From positions 1,116,001 to 1,180,000 of the forward strand of contig NZ_JYKZ01000001.1 in NCBI RefSeq assembly GCF_001043005.1: DNA of 64,000 bases, written 5' to 3'. The stretch is from Pseudomonas psychrophila (GTDB lineage: Bacteria > Pseudomonadota > Gammaproteobacteria > Pseudomonadales > Pseudomonadaceae). A model generated the notes under the pieces. It made no database searches and was not told the DNA's origin. It worked only from the letters and a program-made list of their open reading frames with translations. This document shows, in pieces, positions 1 through 7,961 of the stretch; the first letter of the stretch is position 1; the number at the start of each line of letters is the position of its first letter. A program made the position numbers and the translations under genes.

Positions 1-919
1 TTTTGGTCGCATCCAATGGATCAAAATCGAACGACTTCAAGTCTTCAGGCTTGAGGACCTGTACGTACAAATCCCACTTGGGGAAGTCACCCTTGTTGAT
101 GTGAGTCACCAGATCGTTGGTCATGTGACTGTAATCCTGGCCCTGAACCTGTGTGACTTGTTTCGGGTCAAGATTGTGCAAACCCTGAAGGCTCTTCCAG
201 TGGAACTTCACATAACGTACGTCACCGTTGGCGTTGACCAGTTTGTAAGCGTGCACACCATTACCGTCCATTTCGCGGTAACTGGCCGGGGTGCCCGAGT
301 TGGAGTACAGCTCGGTCAAGGTGCGTGTGGCTTCCGGGACGTGGGAGAAAAAGTCAAAACGGCGCGAGTCGTCATCAAGGTTCGTACGCGGGTCCGGCTT
401 GAAGGCGTGAACCATGTCCGGGAACTTGATCGCATCACGAATAAAGAAGGTTGGGAAATTGTTGCCTACCAGGTCCCAGTTACCGTCAGCGGTATAGAAC
501 TTGGTGGCAAAGCCACGCGGGTCGCGCAAGGTTTCGGGGGAATGGTTGCCATGCACTACCGCAGAGAAACGCACAAACACCGGAGTGGTTTCGCCAGCGG
601 CAAACACTCGGGCTTTAGTCAGGTCGCTCAGGTCATTGGTGACGGTAAATGTACCGTGCGCGCCCGTACCACGAGCATGAACCACACGTTCCGGAATACG
701 TTCGCGGTCAAAACGCTGAAGCTTCTGCAACAACTGCACATCTTGCAGTAACACCGGGCCACTGGCCCCTGCGGTTTGAGAGTTCTGGTTATCACCGACA
801 GCAGCACCGTTATCACGGGTCAGGGTTGAGGCGTGAACCGAAACCGATAGCAGGCTGGCACTTAAAACACATAGCAGTCGGCGCTGCGAAAGCGCTCCGA
901 AACCTAAGGGAGTGGTCAT
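1..919 (-). CDS. katB: Periplasmic catalase KatB, 5' part (cut by window start)
   Basis: Haem catalase that dismutates hydrogen peroxide. The first 306 residues are present and the C-terminus lies beyond base 1. Translation from ATG at 919 gives an N-terminal signal peptide (about residues 1-30, ending SVSVHA), then the catalase core: catalytic His81 in VVHARGTGAHG and distal Asn154 in GNNFPTFF, plus the VRFSAVVHGNHSPETLRDP stretch typical of small-subunit catalases. An AGAGGA ribosome site lies just upstream. The export signal and the overall sequence match Pseudomonas KatB, the peroxide-inducible catalase, rather than cytoplasmic KatA. I found no convincing OxyR site in the 280 bases upstream. 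Confidence 0.93.
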   Translation of the reverse strand, partial: MTTPLGFGALSQRRLLCVLSASLLSVSVHASTLTRDNGAAVGDNQNSQTAGASGPVLLQDVQLLQKLQRFDRERIPERVVHARGTGAHGTFTVTNDLSDLTKARVFAAGETTPVFVRFSAVVHGNHSPETLRDPRGFATKFYTADGNWDLVGNNFPTFFIRDAIKFPDMVHAFKPDPRTNLDDDSRRFDFFSHVPEATRTLTELYSNSGTPASYREMDGNGVHAYKLVNANGDVRYVKFHWKSLQGLHNLDPKQVTQVQGQDYSHMTNDLVTHINKGDFPKWDLYVQVLKPEDLKSFDFDPLDATK

Positions 920-1200
920 GGGTGAGTCCTCTGATGATGGTTTGCGCAACTGCGCGCTGACCAAAGGCTAGAGGCCTGCGGGGTAAATCCTAAATAGAAA
1001 GGTCTCAAACAGTCCATTGAGAAAAAGGTCTGGCACTGGGGTAATCAATCGCGTATTGAGCGCGACTTGCAGGCCTGCTGAAACCTTAGGGTGTTAGAAC
1101 GGGTCGATTATTGCGCCACAAGCAAGCAGCGGCGCAGGCATGATCTTCCATGCTGAATTACACTGCATCTACCAACTTCATCTGTAACAAGGAATTACCT

Positions 1201-1614
1201 ATGAGCGTGATAAGTGAGTTCAAGGCCTTCGCGGTCAAAGGGAACGTGGTCGATATGGCCGTCGGTATCATCATCGGCGCGGCATTTGGCAAAATCGTTT
1301 CGTCCTTCGTGGGTGACGTGGTCATGCCACCGCTGGGGTTGTTGATTGGCGGCGTGGACTTCAGTGACCTGGCCATTACGCTTAAAGCTGCCGTTGGCGA
1401 TGCGCCAGCGGTGGTCGTGGCATACGGTAAATTCATCCAGAGCGTGATCGACTTTATCATCGTAGCGTTTGCCATTTTTATGGGTGTAAAGGCAATCAAC
1501 CGTCTGAAGCGTGAAGAGGCAGTCGCTCCAAGTGCCCCGCCTATTCCGTCCAAAGAAGAGGAACTGCTGGGCGAAATTCGCGACCTGCTTAAAGTTCAAA
1601 ATAACCGACCTTAA
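1201..1614 (+). CDS. mscL: Large-conductance mechanosensitive channel MscL
   Basis: Inner-membrane channel that opens on hypo-osmotic shock. The protein has 137 residues, the usual MscL length. It starts [20 protein letters not shown], then TM1 (about 15-45, with [16 protein letters not shown]), a periplasmic loop, TM2 (about 75-100, [18 protein letters not shown]) and a charged C-terminal helix ending [12 protein letters not shown]. The ATG at 1201 is preferred over the upstream in-frame ATG at 1150 because AAGGA precedes it at proper spacing and the protein start matches the family. A bidirectional hairpin terminator follows directly. Confidence 0.97.
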   Translation: MSVISEFKAFAVKGNVVDMAVGIIIGAAFGKIVSSFVGDVVMPPLGLLIGGVDFSDLAITLKAAVGDAPAVVVAYGKFIQSVIDFIIVAFAIFMGVKAINRLKREEAVAPSAPPIPSKEEELLGEIRDLLKVQNNRP

Positions 1615-1625
1615 CTGTCCATAAT

Positions 1626-1660
1626 AAACAACGGCGCCTATGGGGGCCGTTGTTTATTTA
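1626..1660 (+). terminator. Bidirectional terminator between mscL and fpr
   Basis: Perfect 10-bp stem AAACAACGGC / GCCGTTGTTT (1626-1635 with 1646-1655) with a T-rich tail on the plus strand and an A-rich flank that serves the minus strand. It separates the convergent mscL and fpr genes. Confidence 0.85.
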
Positions 1661-1686
1661 ATGCTGCATGACATATAAAACGCGCA

Positions 1687-2463
1687 CTACCAATAGTTCT
1701 CAACAGCAACTTGCCCAGGCCTGCGACTCAGGCTCAATTGCATGTCGCGGGCCTTCAACAACTTGCGCGTGTCATCAATCATTTGCGGGTTGCCACATAA
1801 CATGACTCGCGAGTGCTCGCGGGTCAGTTCAACACCAACAGCCTGCTCAAGTTCCCCATTTTCGATCAGCGTAGTCATACGCCCGTTCAATGCACCGGGC
1901 ACATGGTCACGGGTGACGATCGGAACATAGACAAGTTTGTGTGCATATTCGGCAAGGTAATCACGTGAACTTAAGCCGGCGATCAGGTCCTGATAAGCCA
2001 GCTCGCGAGCTTCGCGGGCACTGTAAACCAGCACGATGCGCTCGAATTTTTCCCACACTTCAAAATCCTGGAGGATGGACAGGAACGGTGCAATGCCCGT
2101 ACCCGTTGCCAGCAACCAGAGGTCACGCCCGTCAACAAAACGGTCCAGGGTCAAAAAACCAAAGGCCTGACGCTCCACCAACAGGGTGTCGCCGACCTCA
2201 AGACGACTGAGCTCGCTGGTGAATTCCCCCCCTGGCACGACAATCGAAAAGAACTCCAAAAACTCGTCATGGGGTGAAGAGACCATGGAGTAGGCGCGCC
2301 AAACCGTGCTGCCATCAGCCTTGGTCACGCCAAGCCTGGCAAACTGGCCTGCGGTAAAGCGAAAGCCCGGGTCGCGCGTGGTACGCAATGTGAACAGTCC
2401 GGGGGTCAGCGGTCTGACATCGAGAAGCGTCTGCTGGGTAAATTTTTCTGCGCTGGCAGTCAT
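1687..2463 (-). CDS. fpr: Ferredoxin/flavodoxin-NADP(+) reductase
   Basis: FAD flavoenzyme that moves electrons between NADPH and ferredoxin or flavodoxin, linked to oxidative-stress defence and Fe-S supply. Starting at MTASAEKF (ATG 2463; an in-frame ATG four codons earlier is less likely) it has 258 residues, the Pseudomonas/Azotobacter Fpr length. Visible motifs are the FAD-binding WRAYSMVSSPHD (RxYS type), the NADP-binding LLATGTGIAPFLS, LCGNPQMIDDT and the C-terminal aromatic tail VAVENYW that stacks on FAD. It converges on mscL and diverges from the LuxR-type gene. I see no obvious SoxR or FinR site. Confidence 0.95.
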   Translation of the reverse strand: MTASAEKFTQQTLLDVRPLTPGLFTLRTTRDPGFRFTAGQFARLGVTKADGSTVWRAYSMVSSPHDEFLEFFSIVVPGGEFTSELSRLEVGDTLLVERQAFGFLTLDRFVDGRDLWLLATGTGIAPFLSILQDFEVWEKFERIVLVYSAREARELAYQDLIAGLSSRDYLAEYAHKLVYVPIVTRDHVPGALNGRMTTLIENGELEQAVGVELTREHSRVMLCGNPQMIDDTRKLLKARDMQLSLSRRPGQVAVENYW

Positions 2464-2475
2464 GGGGCACTCCAT

Positions 2476-2830
2476 TGGCGAATGCCTCTAGTGTCGCCCA
2501 AAGACGCCAAGAGAAACACCTATGGTTGGTGATGGCTTTAAGACAGCCTCCAAGCCCAAACCCTATGCCGCAGGCAAGATGAGTGTTAATTAACCCGCAC
2601 ACTCCTGGGATCCAATCTATTTAAAACAGCACGACAGCTATATATACAAACCCAAAAAAGCATAAATAAACACGCTGCTTAAATGACCACCTGCATATAT
2701 AAACACTCAACTCGTGCGTCTTACATTTATATTTTTTAATACACAGCAATATCTTAAACAACATCTAAAATAATCTTAATAGCACCTCACACGCTACTAC
2801 CTACTGACTGTCGGGCCGCCGGAGCGCCTT
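2476..2830. other. AT-rich intergenic region upstream of the LuxR-type gene
   Basis: This 355-base gap between the divergent fpr and LuxR-type genes holds no ORF I would accept. From about 2600 to 2810 it is strikingly AT-rich (long runs such as TATATACAAACCC and TTATATTTTTTAATAC) compared with neighbouring DNA. It probably holds promoters for both genes and is a plausible MvaT/H-NS-type silencing target. I found no convincing lux box. Confidence 0.5.
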
Positions 2831-3544
2831 ATGACCGCACATCATTCAATCAGCAAAAACCAATACCTCTCTTGCATAAGTGAGGCCGACCTTTGCTCTG
2901 ACACACTCAAACGAATTGAAGAGTACGGTTTTGATTACTTTTTCTTTCGCATGATTCCGCGGCATGGAAACATAACAACGAGTAGTAAGGTAATAACCAA
3001 CTATCCAAATGATTATGTCGAACGGTATGAAAAAGGCCCCCTATCTCACAAAAACCCGCTCATGACTCACTGCCAGCTTTCGATCATGCCCATTATTTGG
3101 AGCTCCGATATTTTTCGTGATGCCCCCGACCAATGGAAAGCCACACAAGTCTGCGGGCTGGCATATGGCTGGACGCAATCGGTGCACGACCCCAATGGCG
3201 TAGTGAGTATGTTGAGCCTTGCCAGAAAAGACCCACCGGTGTCGCAAGACGAATTTTCAGGCAAGGCTGCCAATGTGCTTTGGCTGTGCAACCAGTTACA
3301 CAGCGCCATGCTCGAACGCTGTCACCTGCGCCACAGACTGGCGATCAACATCATCCGTTTGTCCGAACGGGAAATAGAAGTCCTGAAGTGGACCGCCGAA
3401 GGCAAAATTGCTTCCGACATTGCCATGATTCTGAGCCTCAGCACCCGTACCGTGAACTTTCACATAAGCGGCGCAATGAAAAAACTGGGGGCCAGCAACA
3501 AGACTTCGGCCGTGGTCATGGCTGCCAGATTTGGCCTGCTTTAA
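2831..3544 (+). CDS. ppoR: LuxR-family solo regulator (PpoR-like), autoinducer-binding plus HTH
   Basis: Transcription factor of 237 residues with an N-terminal autoinducer-binding domain (about 20-165) and a C-terminal GerE/LuxR helix-turn-helix (about 175-235, LSEREIEVLKWTAEGK). No luxI-type synthase is visible, so it is a solo. Position next to mscL-fpr and rlmG-cio matches my memory of P. putida ppoR. Aligned without gaps to TraR, the ligand pocket keeps Tyr66 (Y61), Pro76 (P71), Trp90 (W85) and Gly123 (G113), but the W57 position is Tyr62 and the amide-binding D70 position is Asn75. HTH residues Glu181, Leu185 and Gly191 are conserved. GGAG lies 7 bases before the ATG. The 5' half and upstream DNA are AT-rich. 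Confidence 0.85.
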   Translation: MTAHHSISKNQYLSCISEADLCSDTLKRIEEYGFDYFFFRMIPRHGNITTSSKVITNYPNDYVERYEKGPLSHKNPLMTHCQLSIMPIIWSSDIFRDAPDQWKATQVCGLAYGWTQSVHDPNGVVSMLSLARKDPPVSQDEFSGKAANVLWLCNQLHSAMLERCHLRHRLAINIIRLSEREIEVLKWTAEGKIASDIAMILSLSTRTVNFHISGAMKKLGASNKTSAVVMAARFGLL

Positions 3545-3698
3545 ACACGCTCTGCTCTACAGCGGACAAACGCATCAGGCAATCTGCGGCAAAAAAAAGT
3601 AAAATCACGCCTACCTGTAAAACCCACGGACTCCTCTGCTTGCCATCCCTCTCTCAGGAGCTGGCCATGCAGCTGCCGATTCCTCAGAGTTTGTATAA

Positions 3699-4823
3699 AT
3701 GCCTGTGCTAGAAAGCCCCTTCGCCCAACTTCGCCTGATCCGCCAACCCGAACAGCAAAACGAGCCTTTGCAGGCCTTTGATGCGGCGGATGAGTATTTG
3801 CTAAATCACCTGGCCGAGCAGGCGCTGCCCGCGAACAGCCGGGTGCTGGTGCTTAATGACAGTTTTGGTGCACTGGCAGTCAGTCTGGTCAGCACACTGC
3901 CTGTCACCAGCAGCAGCGACTCCTTTCTCGCCTTGCAGGCGCTGGAAAAGAATCTGGTGCTCAACGGGCATGCCTACGATGCGGTATCGATCATCCCCGC
4001 CAGCGAACCTCTGGTCGGGCCTTTCGACTGCGTACTGGTGCGTGTCCCCAAAACTCTGGCGCTGCTTGAAGAGCAACTGATCCGCCTGCAAGGCCAATTG
4101 GCACCCGGTGCTAAAGTCATTGCAGCTGCGATGGTCAAACACTTACCACGCGCAGCAGGCGATCTGCTGGAGCGCTATATCGGGCCGGTGCAGGCCTCGC
4201 TGGCGGTCAAAAAAGCCCGCCTGCTGATTGCCACGCCGCAGGCCCTGGGGCCGTTCACATCGCCGTACCCAACGCGGTATCGACTGGAAAAACCGGCCAT
4301 CGAACTGCTCAACCACGCCAACGTGTTTTGCCGCGAAGACCTCGATATCGGTACTCGAGCGTTCCTGCCTCACCTGCCCAAAAATTTGGGCACTGCTCGG
4401 GTTGCCGACCTGGGCTGCGGCAATGGGGTGCTTGCCATTGCCAGCGCGTTGAATAACCCGCAGGCGCAGTACACGCTGGTCGATGAATCGTTCATGGCCG
4501 TGCAGTCTGCCCGCGAAAACTGGCAGGCCGCACTGGGTGATCGCGAGGTCATTGTGCGGGCAGATGACGGTTTGGCCAGTCAGGCCCCGGACTCACTGGA
4601 CGTGGTGCTATGCAATCCGCCGTTTCATCAGCAACAAGTGGTGGGGGACTTTCTGGCCTGGCGCATGTTCCAGCAGGCGCGTGAGGCGCTGGTGGTGGGC
4701 GGCGCTTTGTACATCGTCGGCAATCGCCATCTGGGCTACCACAGCAAACTGGCCAAACTGTTTCGTGGCGTCGAGCAGGTTGCCGCCACGCCCAAGTTTG
4801 TGATCCTGAAGGCGCGCAAGTAA
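3699..4823 (+). CDS. rlmG: 23S rRNA (guanine1835-N2)-methyltransferase RlmG
   Basis: SAM-dependent methyltransferase acting on 23S rRNA G1835. At 374 residues it fits RlmG (about 375) better than RsmC (about 340). The N-terminal, catalytically dead methyltransferase-like half has PLQAFDAADEYLL, LNDSFGALAVSL and RVPKTLALLEEQL, all close to E. coli RlmG as I remember it. The C-terminal catalytic half carries the SAM motif VADLGCGNGVLAIAS and the amino-methyltransferase motif NPPFH. A strong terminator follows. RsmC is the main alternative and is disfavoured by length and the N-terminal motifs. Confidence 0.88.
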   Translation: MPVLESPFAQLRLIRQPEQQNEPLQAFDAADEYLLNHLAEQALPANSRVLVLNDSFGALAVSLVSTLPVTSSSDSFLALQALEKNLVLNGHAYDAVSIIPASEPLVGPFDCVLVRVPKTLALLEEQLIRLQGQLAPGAKVIAAAMVKHLPRAAGDLLERYIGPVQASLAVKKARLLIATPQALGPFTSPYPTRYRLEKPAIELLNHANVFCREDLDIGTRAFLPHLPKNLGTARVADLGCGNGVLAIASALNNPQAQYTLVDESFMAVQSARENWQAALGDREVIVRADDGLASQAPDSLDVVLCNPPFHQQQVVGDFLAWRMFQQAREALVVGGALYIVGNRHLGYHSKLAKLFRGVEQVAATPKFVILKARK

Positions 4824-4833
4824 GCGCGCCCTT

Positions 4834-4877
4834 CCAGGCAATAAAAAACCCTCCGTAGAGGGTTTTTTATTGCCTGG
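4834..4877 (+). terminator. Strong bidirectional terminator between rlmG and the cio operon
   Basis: Perfect 20-bp inverted repeat (4834-4853 with 4858-4877) around a 4-base CGTA loop. The stem contains AAAAAACCCTC / GAGGGTTTTTT, so either strand reads as a GC hairpin followed by six Ts. It serves rlmG from the left and the cio operon from the right. Confidence 0.95.
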
Positions 4878-4880
4878 CCA

Positions 4881-5048
4881 TCAGTGGCTCTTCATCCCCG
4901 CAGCGGTCATGAATAGCCGAATCAACCAAGCGAATATTGCCAGGCTCCCCACACTGGCGGTCCAGATCACCAGCAACCAGCCAATGCGTTGCCACAAGGG
5001 CTTCTTTTCGCACTCTTGCACGTCGTTTAGATAATCCTTGCCAGCCAT
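4881..5048 (-). CDS. DUF2474 small membrane protein of the Cio oxidase operon
   Basis: Peptide of 55 residues starting MAGKDYLNDVQECEKKPLWQ (ATG 5048, strong GAGGAGG site upstream). A longer in-frame ORF upstream is ignored. One membrane segment follows (about 20-45, IGWLLVIWTASVGSLAIFAW), with a short hydrophilic tail. DUF2474 proteins sit at the 3' end of cyanide-insensitive oxidase operons. By analogy with CydX of cytochrome bd this one may stabilise the CioAB complex; that role is inference. It is the last gene before the 20-bp terminator and follows cioB by 57 bases. Confidence 0.85.
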   Translation of the reverse strand: MAGKDYLNDVQECEKKPLWQRIGWLLVIWTASVGSLAIFAWLIRLFMTAAGMKSH

Positions 5049-5105
5049 GTTCGGGCCTCCTCTAGGGAAAAGGCTGTGGCCCTCAGGCCACAGCGGCATT
5101 TACTG

Positions 5106-6113
5106 CTAGTGATAACCGTCTTCGTGAGTCACCTTGCCGCGGAACACGTAGTAGCTCCAGAAGGTGTAACCGAGAATAAACGGGATGATAAACAAGGTGC
5201 CCACCAGCATGAAGCCCTGGCTTTGGGGCGGTGCCGCAGCGTCCCAGATCGAGATCGAAGGCGGGATGATGTTCGGCCACAAGCTGATACCCAAGCCGCT
5301 GTAACCCAGGAAGATCAACACCAGGGTCAACAGAAACGGCATGTAGTGAGCCTTGCGCGCGATGGCCTTGAGCAGGCTATACATGGTCACCAACACCAGG
5401 ATCGGCACCGGCAAGAACCAGAACAGGTTCGGCAGGGTGAACCAGCGTGCGGCGATGTCAGTGTGCGCCAGCGGAGTCCACAGGCTGACAATTCCCATCA
5501 GCACCAGTACAGCCAACGCCAATGGGCGACCCAGCTTGTGCATGCGCTCTTGCAAATGGCCTTCGGTTTTCATGATCAGCCAGGTGCAACCCAGCAACGC
5601 ATACGCCACGATCAGTGCAATCCCGCAGAACACGGTGAACGGTGAAAGCCAGTCCAGGCCGCCCCCTGCGTACTCGCGGTTAACCACCGGAATGCCGTCA
5701 ATAAAAGCACCCAGTGCCACCCCCTGGAAGAAGGTGGCCACGAGCGAGCCGCCAATAAAGGACTTGTCCCAGATATGGCGCTTCTCCGGCCGGGCCTTGA
5801 AGCGGAACTCAAAGGCCACGCCACGAAAGATCAAGCCCATGAGCATCAACATCAGTGGCAAGTACAGTGCCGACAACACGACCGAGTAGGCCAGCGGGAA
5901 GGCACCAAACAACGCCGCACCGCCCAGTACCAGCCAGGTTTCGTTACCGTCCCAGACAGGGGCGACCGTATTCATCATCACATCGCGGTCGCTGTCGCCC
6001 TTGATAAAGGGGAAGAGGATGCCGATCCCGAGATCGAAGCCATCCATGACCACATACATCATGATCCCGAAGATGATGATGATTGCCCAGATAAGTGGCA
6101 GATCAATACCCAT
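5106..6113 (-). CDS. cioB: Cyanide-insensitive quinol oxidase subunit II
   Basis: Subunit II of the cytochrome bd-type, cyanide-insensitive terminal oxidase of the inner membrane. The protein has 335 residues and begins MGIDLPLIWAIIIIFGIMMY, then the CydB-family DGFDLGIG and WDGNETWLVLGGAALFGAFP motifs, with about eight to nine membrane segments. Its start lies 3 bases after the cioA stop, so the two are translationally linked. The gene order cioA-cioB-DUF2474 is the standard Pseudomonas arrangement. Confidence 0.96.
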   Translation of the reverse strand: MGIDLPLIWAIIIIFGIMMYVVMDGFDLGIGILFPFIKGDSDRDVMMNTVAPVWDGNETWLVLGGAALFGAFPLAYSVVLSALYLPLMLMLMGLIFRGVAFEFRFKARPEKRHIWDKSFIGGSLVATFFQGVALGAFIDGIPVVNREYAGGGLDWLSPFTVFCGIALIVAYALLGCTWLIMKTEGHLQERMHKLGRPLALAVLVLMGIVSLWTPLAHTDIAARWFTLPNLFWFLPVPILVLVTMYSLLKAIARKAHYMPFLLTLVLIFLGYSGLGISLWPNIIPPSISIWDAAAPPQSQGFMLVGTLFIIPFILGYTFWSYYVFRGKVTHEDGYH

Positions 6114-6116
6114 GAC

Positions 6117-7556
6117 TCAATTCCCCTTAGTCAGGCTGTCGCTGTGGCCTTCATCTGTACCCTCATGGGCCGCAGACAGAGGACGGGCAGGCGTGCGTTG
6201 CTGGCCTGGGCCACCGTGGGTTTCGTCATCGCCTTCGTGAGTGATCGGGCCCTTGCGCACCAGACGCATCATGTAACCGATACCTACACCGAACAGCGAG
6301 AAATACACCACGACAAACATGACCAACGTGATGCTCATTTGCATGACGCTGTGATTGGAGGACGCATCCGAAGTGCGCATCAGCCCATAAACTACCCACG
6401 GCTGACGGCCAATCTCGGTGGTGAACCAACCCGCAAGAATAGCGATCAGGCCCGATGGTCCCATCCACAGCACCGCACGCAAGAACCAACGGTTCTCGTA
6501 CAACGTGCCGCGTTTGCGCAGCCACACGCTCCACAGGCCGATAAAGATCATCAGCATGCCCAGCGCAACCATGATGCGGAAGGTAAAGAACACAATGGTC
6601 GAGTTCGGACGATCCGCTGCCGGGTAGTCCTTCATCGCCGGGATTTGCTTGTCCAGACTATGGGTCAGGATCAGGCTGCCCAGGTACGGGACCTCGATCT
6701 TGTAGTCCGTGGTTTCGGTTTTCATGTTGGGAATGCCGAACAAAATCAGCGGCGACGGCTCACCGGGTTTGTTCTCCCAGTGACCTTCGATTGCTGCGAT
6801 TTTCACCGGCTGATATTCCAGCGTGTTCAAGCCGTGGGCATCACCGATCAGAGCCTGCACAGGCGCAACCACCAGGGCCATCCACATCGCCATCGAGAAC
6901 ATGCGGCGAATGGCCGGCGTGTTACGACCGCGCAACAAATGCCAGGCCGCCGAAGCACCGACAAAAAATGCCGTGGCTACAAAGGCTGCCGTGGCCATGT
7001 GCGCCAAGCGGTAAGGGAACGACGGGTTGAAAATCACCGCCAGCCAATCCACCGGAATGACCCGACCATCAATGATTTCGAAGCCTTGCGGGGTTTGCAT
7101 CCAGCTGTTGGAGGCCAGGATCCAGAAGGTCGAAACCAACGTCCCGAGTGCCACCATCGCGGTCGAGAAGAAGTGCATCCCTCGGCCTACGCGGTTCCAG
7201 CCAAACAGCATGACGCCCAGAAAACCTGCTTCAAGGAAGAATGCGGTCAGTACTTCATAGGTCAACAGCGGCCCGGTAACAGCACCGGCAAAGTCCGAGA
7301 ACCTCGACCAGTTCGTACCAAACTGATAGGCCATAACCAGGCCCGATACCACGCCCATCCCAAAGTTGACGGCGAAAATTTTCGACCAAAAGTGATACAG
7401 ATCGCGGTAGGTATCGTCACGGGTTTTCAGCCACATACCTTCGAGCACCATCAAATAGCTGGCGAGACCGATGGTAATGGCGGGAAAAATGATGTGGAAC
7501 GATATGGTAAACGCGAACTGAATTCGGGCGAGCTCGAGAGCATCCAATCCGAACAT
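6117..7556 (-). CDS. cioA: Cyanide-insensitive quinol oxidase subunit I
   Basis: Haem-bearing catalytic subunit that oxidises ubiquinol and reduces oxygen and is cyanide tolerant. Starting at MFGLDALELARIQFAFTISF (ATG 7556, GAGGAAG site upstream; the open frame continues 58 codons further but that part is not CydA-like), it has 479 residues. Haem-ligand candidate His21 follows TISF, and the C-terminal half has the GWFTTEIGRQPWVVYGLMRT signature. The short Q-loop length is typical of CIO rather than E. coli-type bd. A perfect ANR/FNR box lies 161 bases upstream of the start, pointing to oxygen-dependent control. Confidence 0.96.
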   Translation of the reverse strand: MFGLDALELARIQFAFTISFHIIFPAITIGLASYLMVLEGMWLKTRDDTYRDLYHFWSKIFAVNFGMGVVSGLVMAYQFGTNWSRFSDFAGAVTGPLLTYEVLTAFFLEAGFLGVMLFGWNRVGRGMHFFSTAMVALGTLVSTFWILASNSWMQTPQGFEIIDGRVIPVDWLAVIFNPSFPYRLAHMATAAFVATAFFVGASAAWHLLRGRNTPAIRRMFSMAMWMALVVAPVQALIGDAHGLNTLEYQPVKIAAIEGHWENKPGEPSPLILFGIPNMKTETTDYKIEVPYLGSLILTHSLDKQIPAMKDYPAADRPNSTIVFFTFRIMVALGMLMIFIGLWSVWLRKRGTLYENRWFLRAVLWMGPSGLIAILAGWFTTEIGRQPWVVYGLMRTSDASSNHSVMQMSITLVMFVVVYFSLFGVGIGYMMRLVRKGPITHEGDDETHGGPGQQRTPARPLSAAHEGTDEGHSDSLTKGN

Positions 7557-7716
7557 AAGTCTTCCTCTATCAGGTATCAGGTCGTTGAGGACCCAGGCAT
7601 CCTGCCTGGATCCAACTACCCCGCAAGCCGTGGCCACCGCGAATCGTTGTTCGCTTTTAAAACCACAACGCAAAGGGATCTGGCCGGCTGGCCACTCAGA
7701 CAAAACCCCACAGGCT

Positions 7717-7730
7717 TTGATCTGGATCAA
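7717..7730 (-). promoter_or_regulatory. ANR/FNR box upstream of cioA
   Basis: TTGATCTGGATCAA is a perfect match to the ANR/FNR consensus TTGAT-N4-ATCAA. It is 161 bases upstream of the cioA start and about 230 bases from the divergent MFS gene. ANR is known to govern cioAB in P. aeruginosa (repression at low oxygen), so cioA is the likely target. Confidence 0.88.
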
Positions 7731-7896
7731 GCATCGATGAAAGAGTAGTCCATTCCTGACACACGGCTAATGTGGTTTGTTGTCGCGTGACACGATGCCT
7801 CAGGCCTTGATATAGACCGTTGCAAGAACCGCAGGGAATCGTAAAAAACGCTTGTGCCATCCTGCGTGCAGTCCGGGAGGACTGTGATATTTCGAG

Positions 7897-7920
7897 TCAT
7901 TATTTGTTACAAAACAATGA
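7897..7920. promoter_or_regulatory. Imperfect palindrome upstream of MFS gene (operator-like)
   Basis: A 24-base imperfect dyad (9 of 12 positions paired, outer arms TCATT / AATGA) in an AT-rich pocket about 40 bases before the MFS start. It could be a repressor site. No regulator gene is adjacent, and chance is not excluded. Confidence 0.3.
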
Positions 7921-7961
7921 TAGTCTCGACGCTCCCTGTCTTCGGCCACGATCCCTTTTAA

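Noticed and set aside
5775-7748. Very long plus-strand open frame (657 codons)
   Set aside because: It is antisense to cioB and cioA, is full of His, Gln and Arg as expected for a shadow of GC-rich coding DNA, and has no family features.
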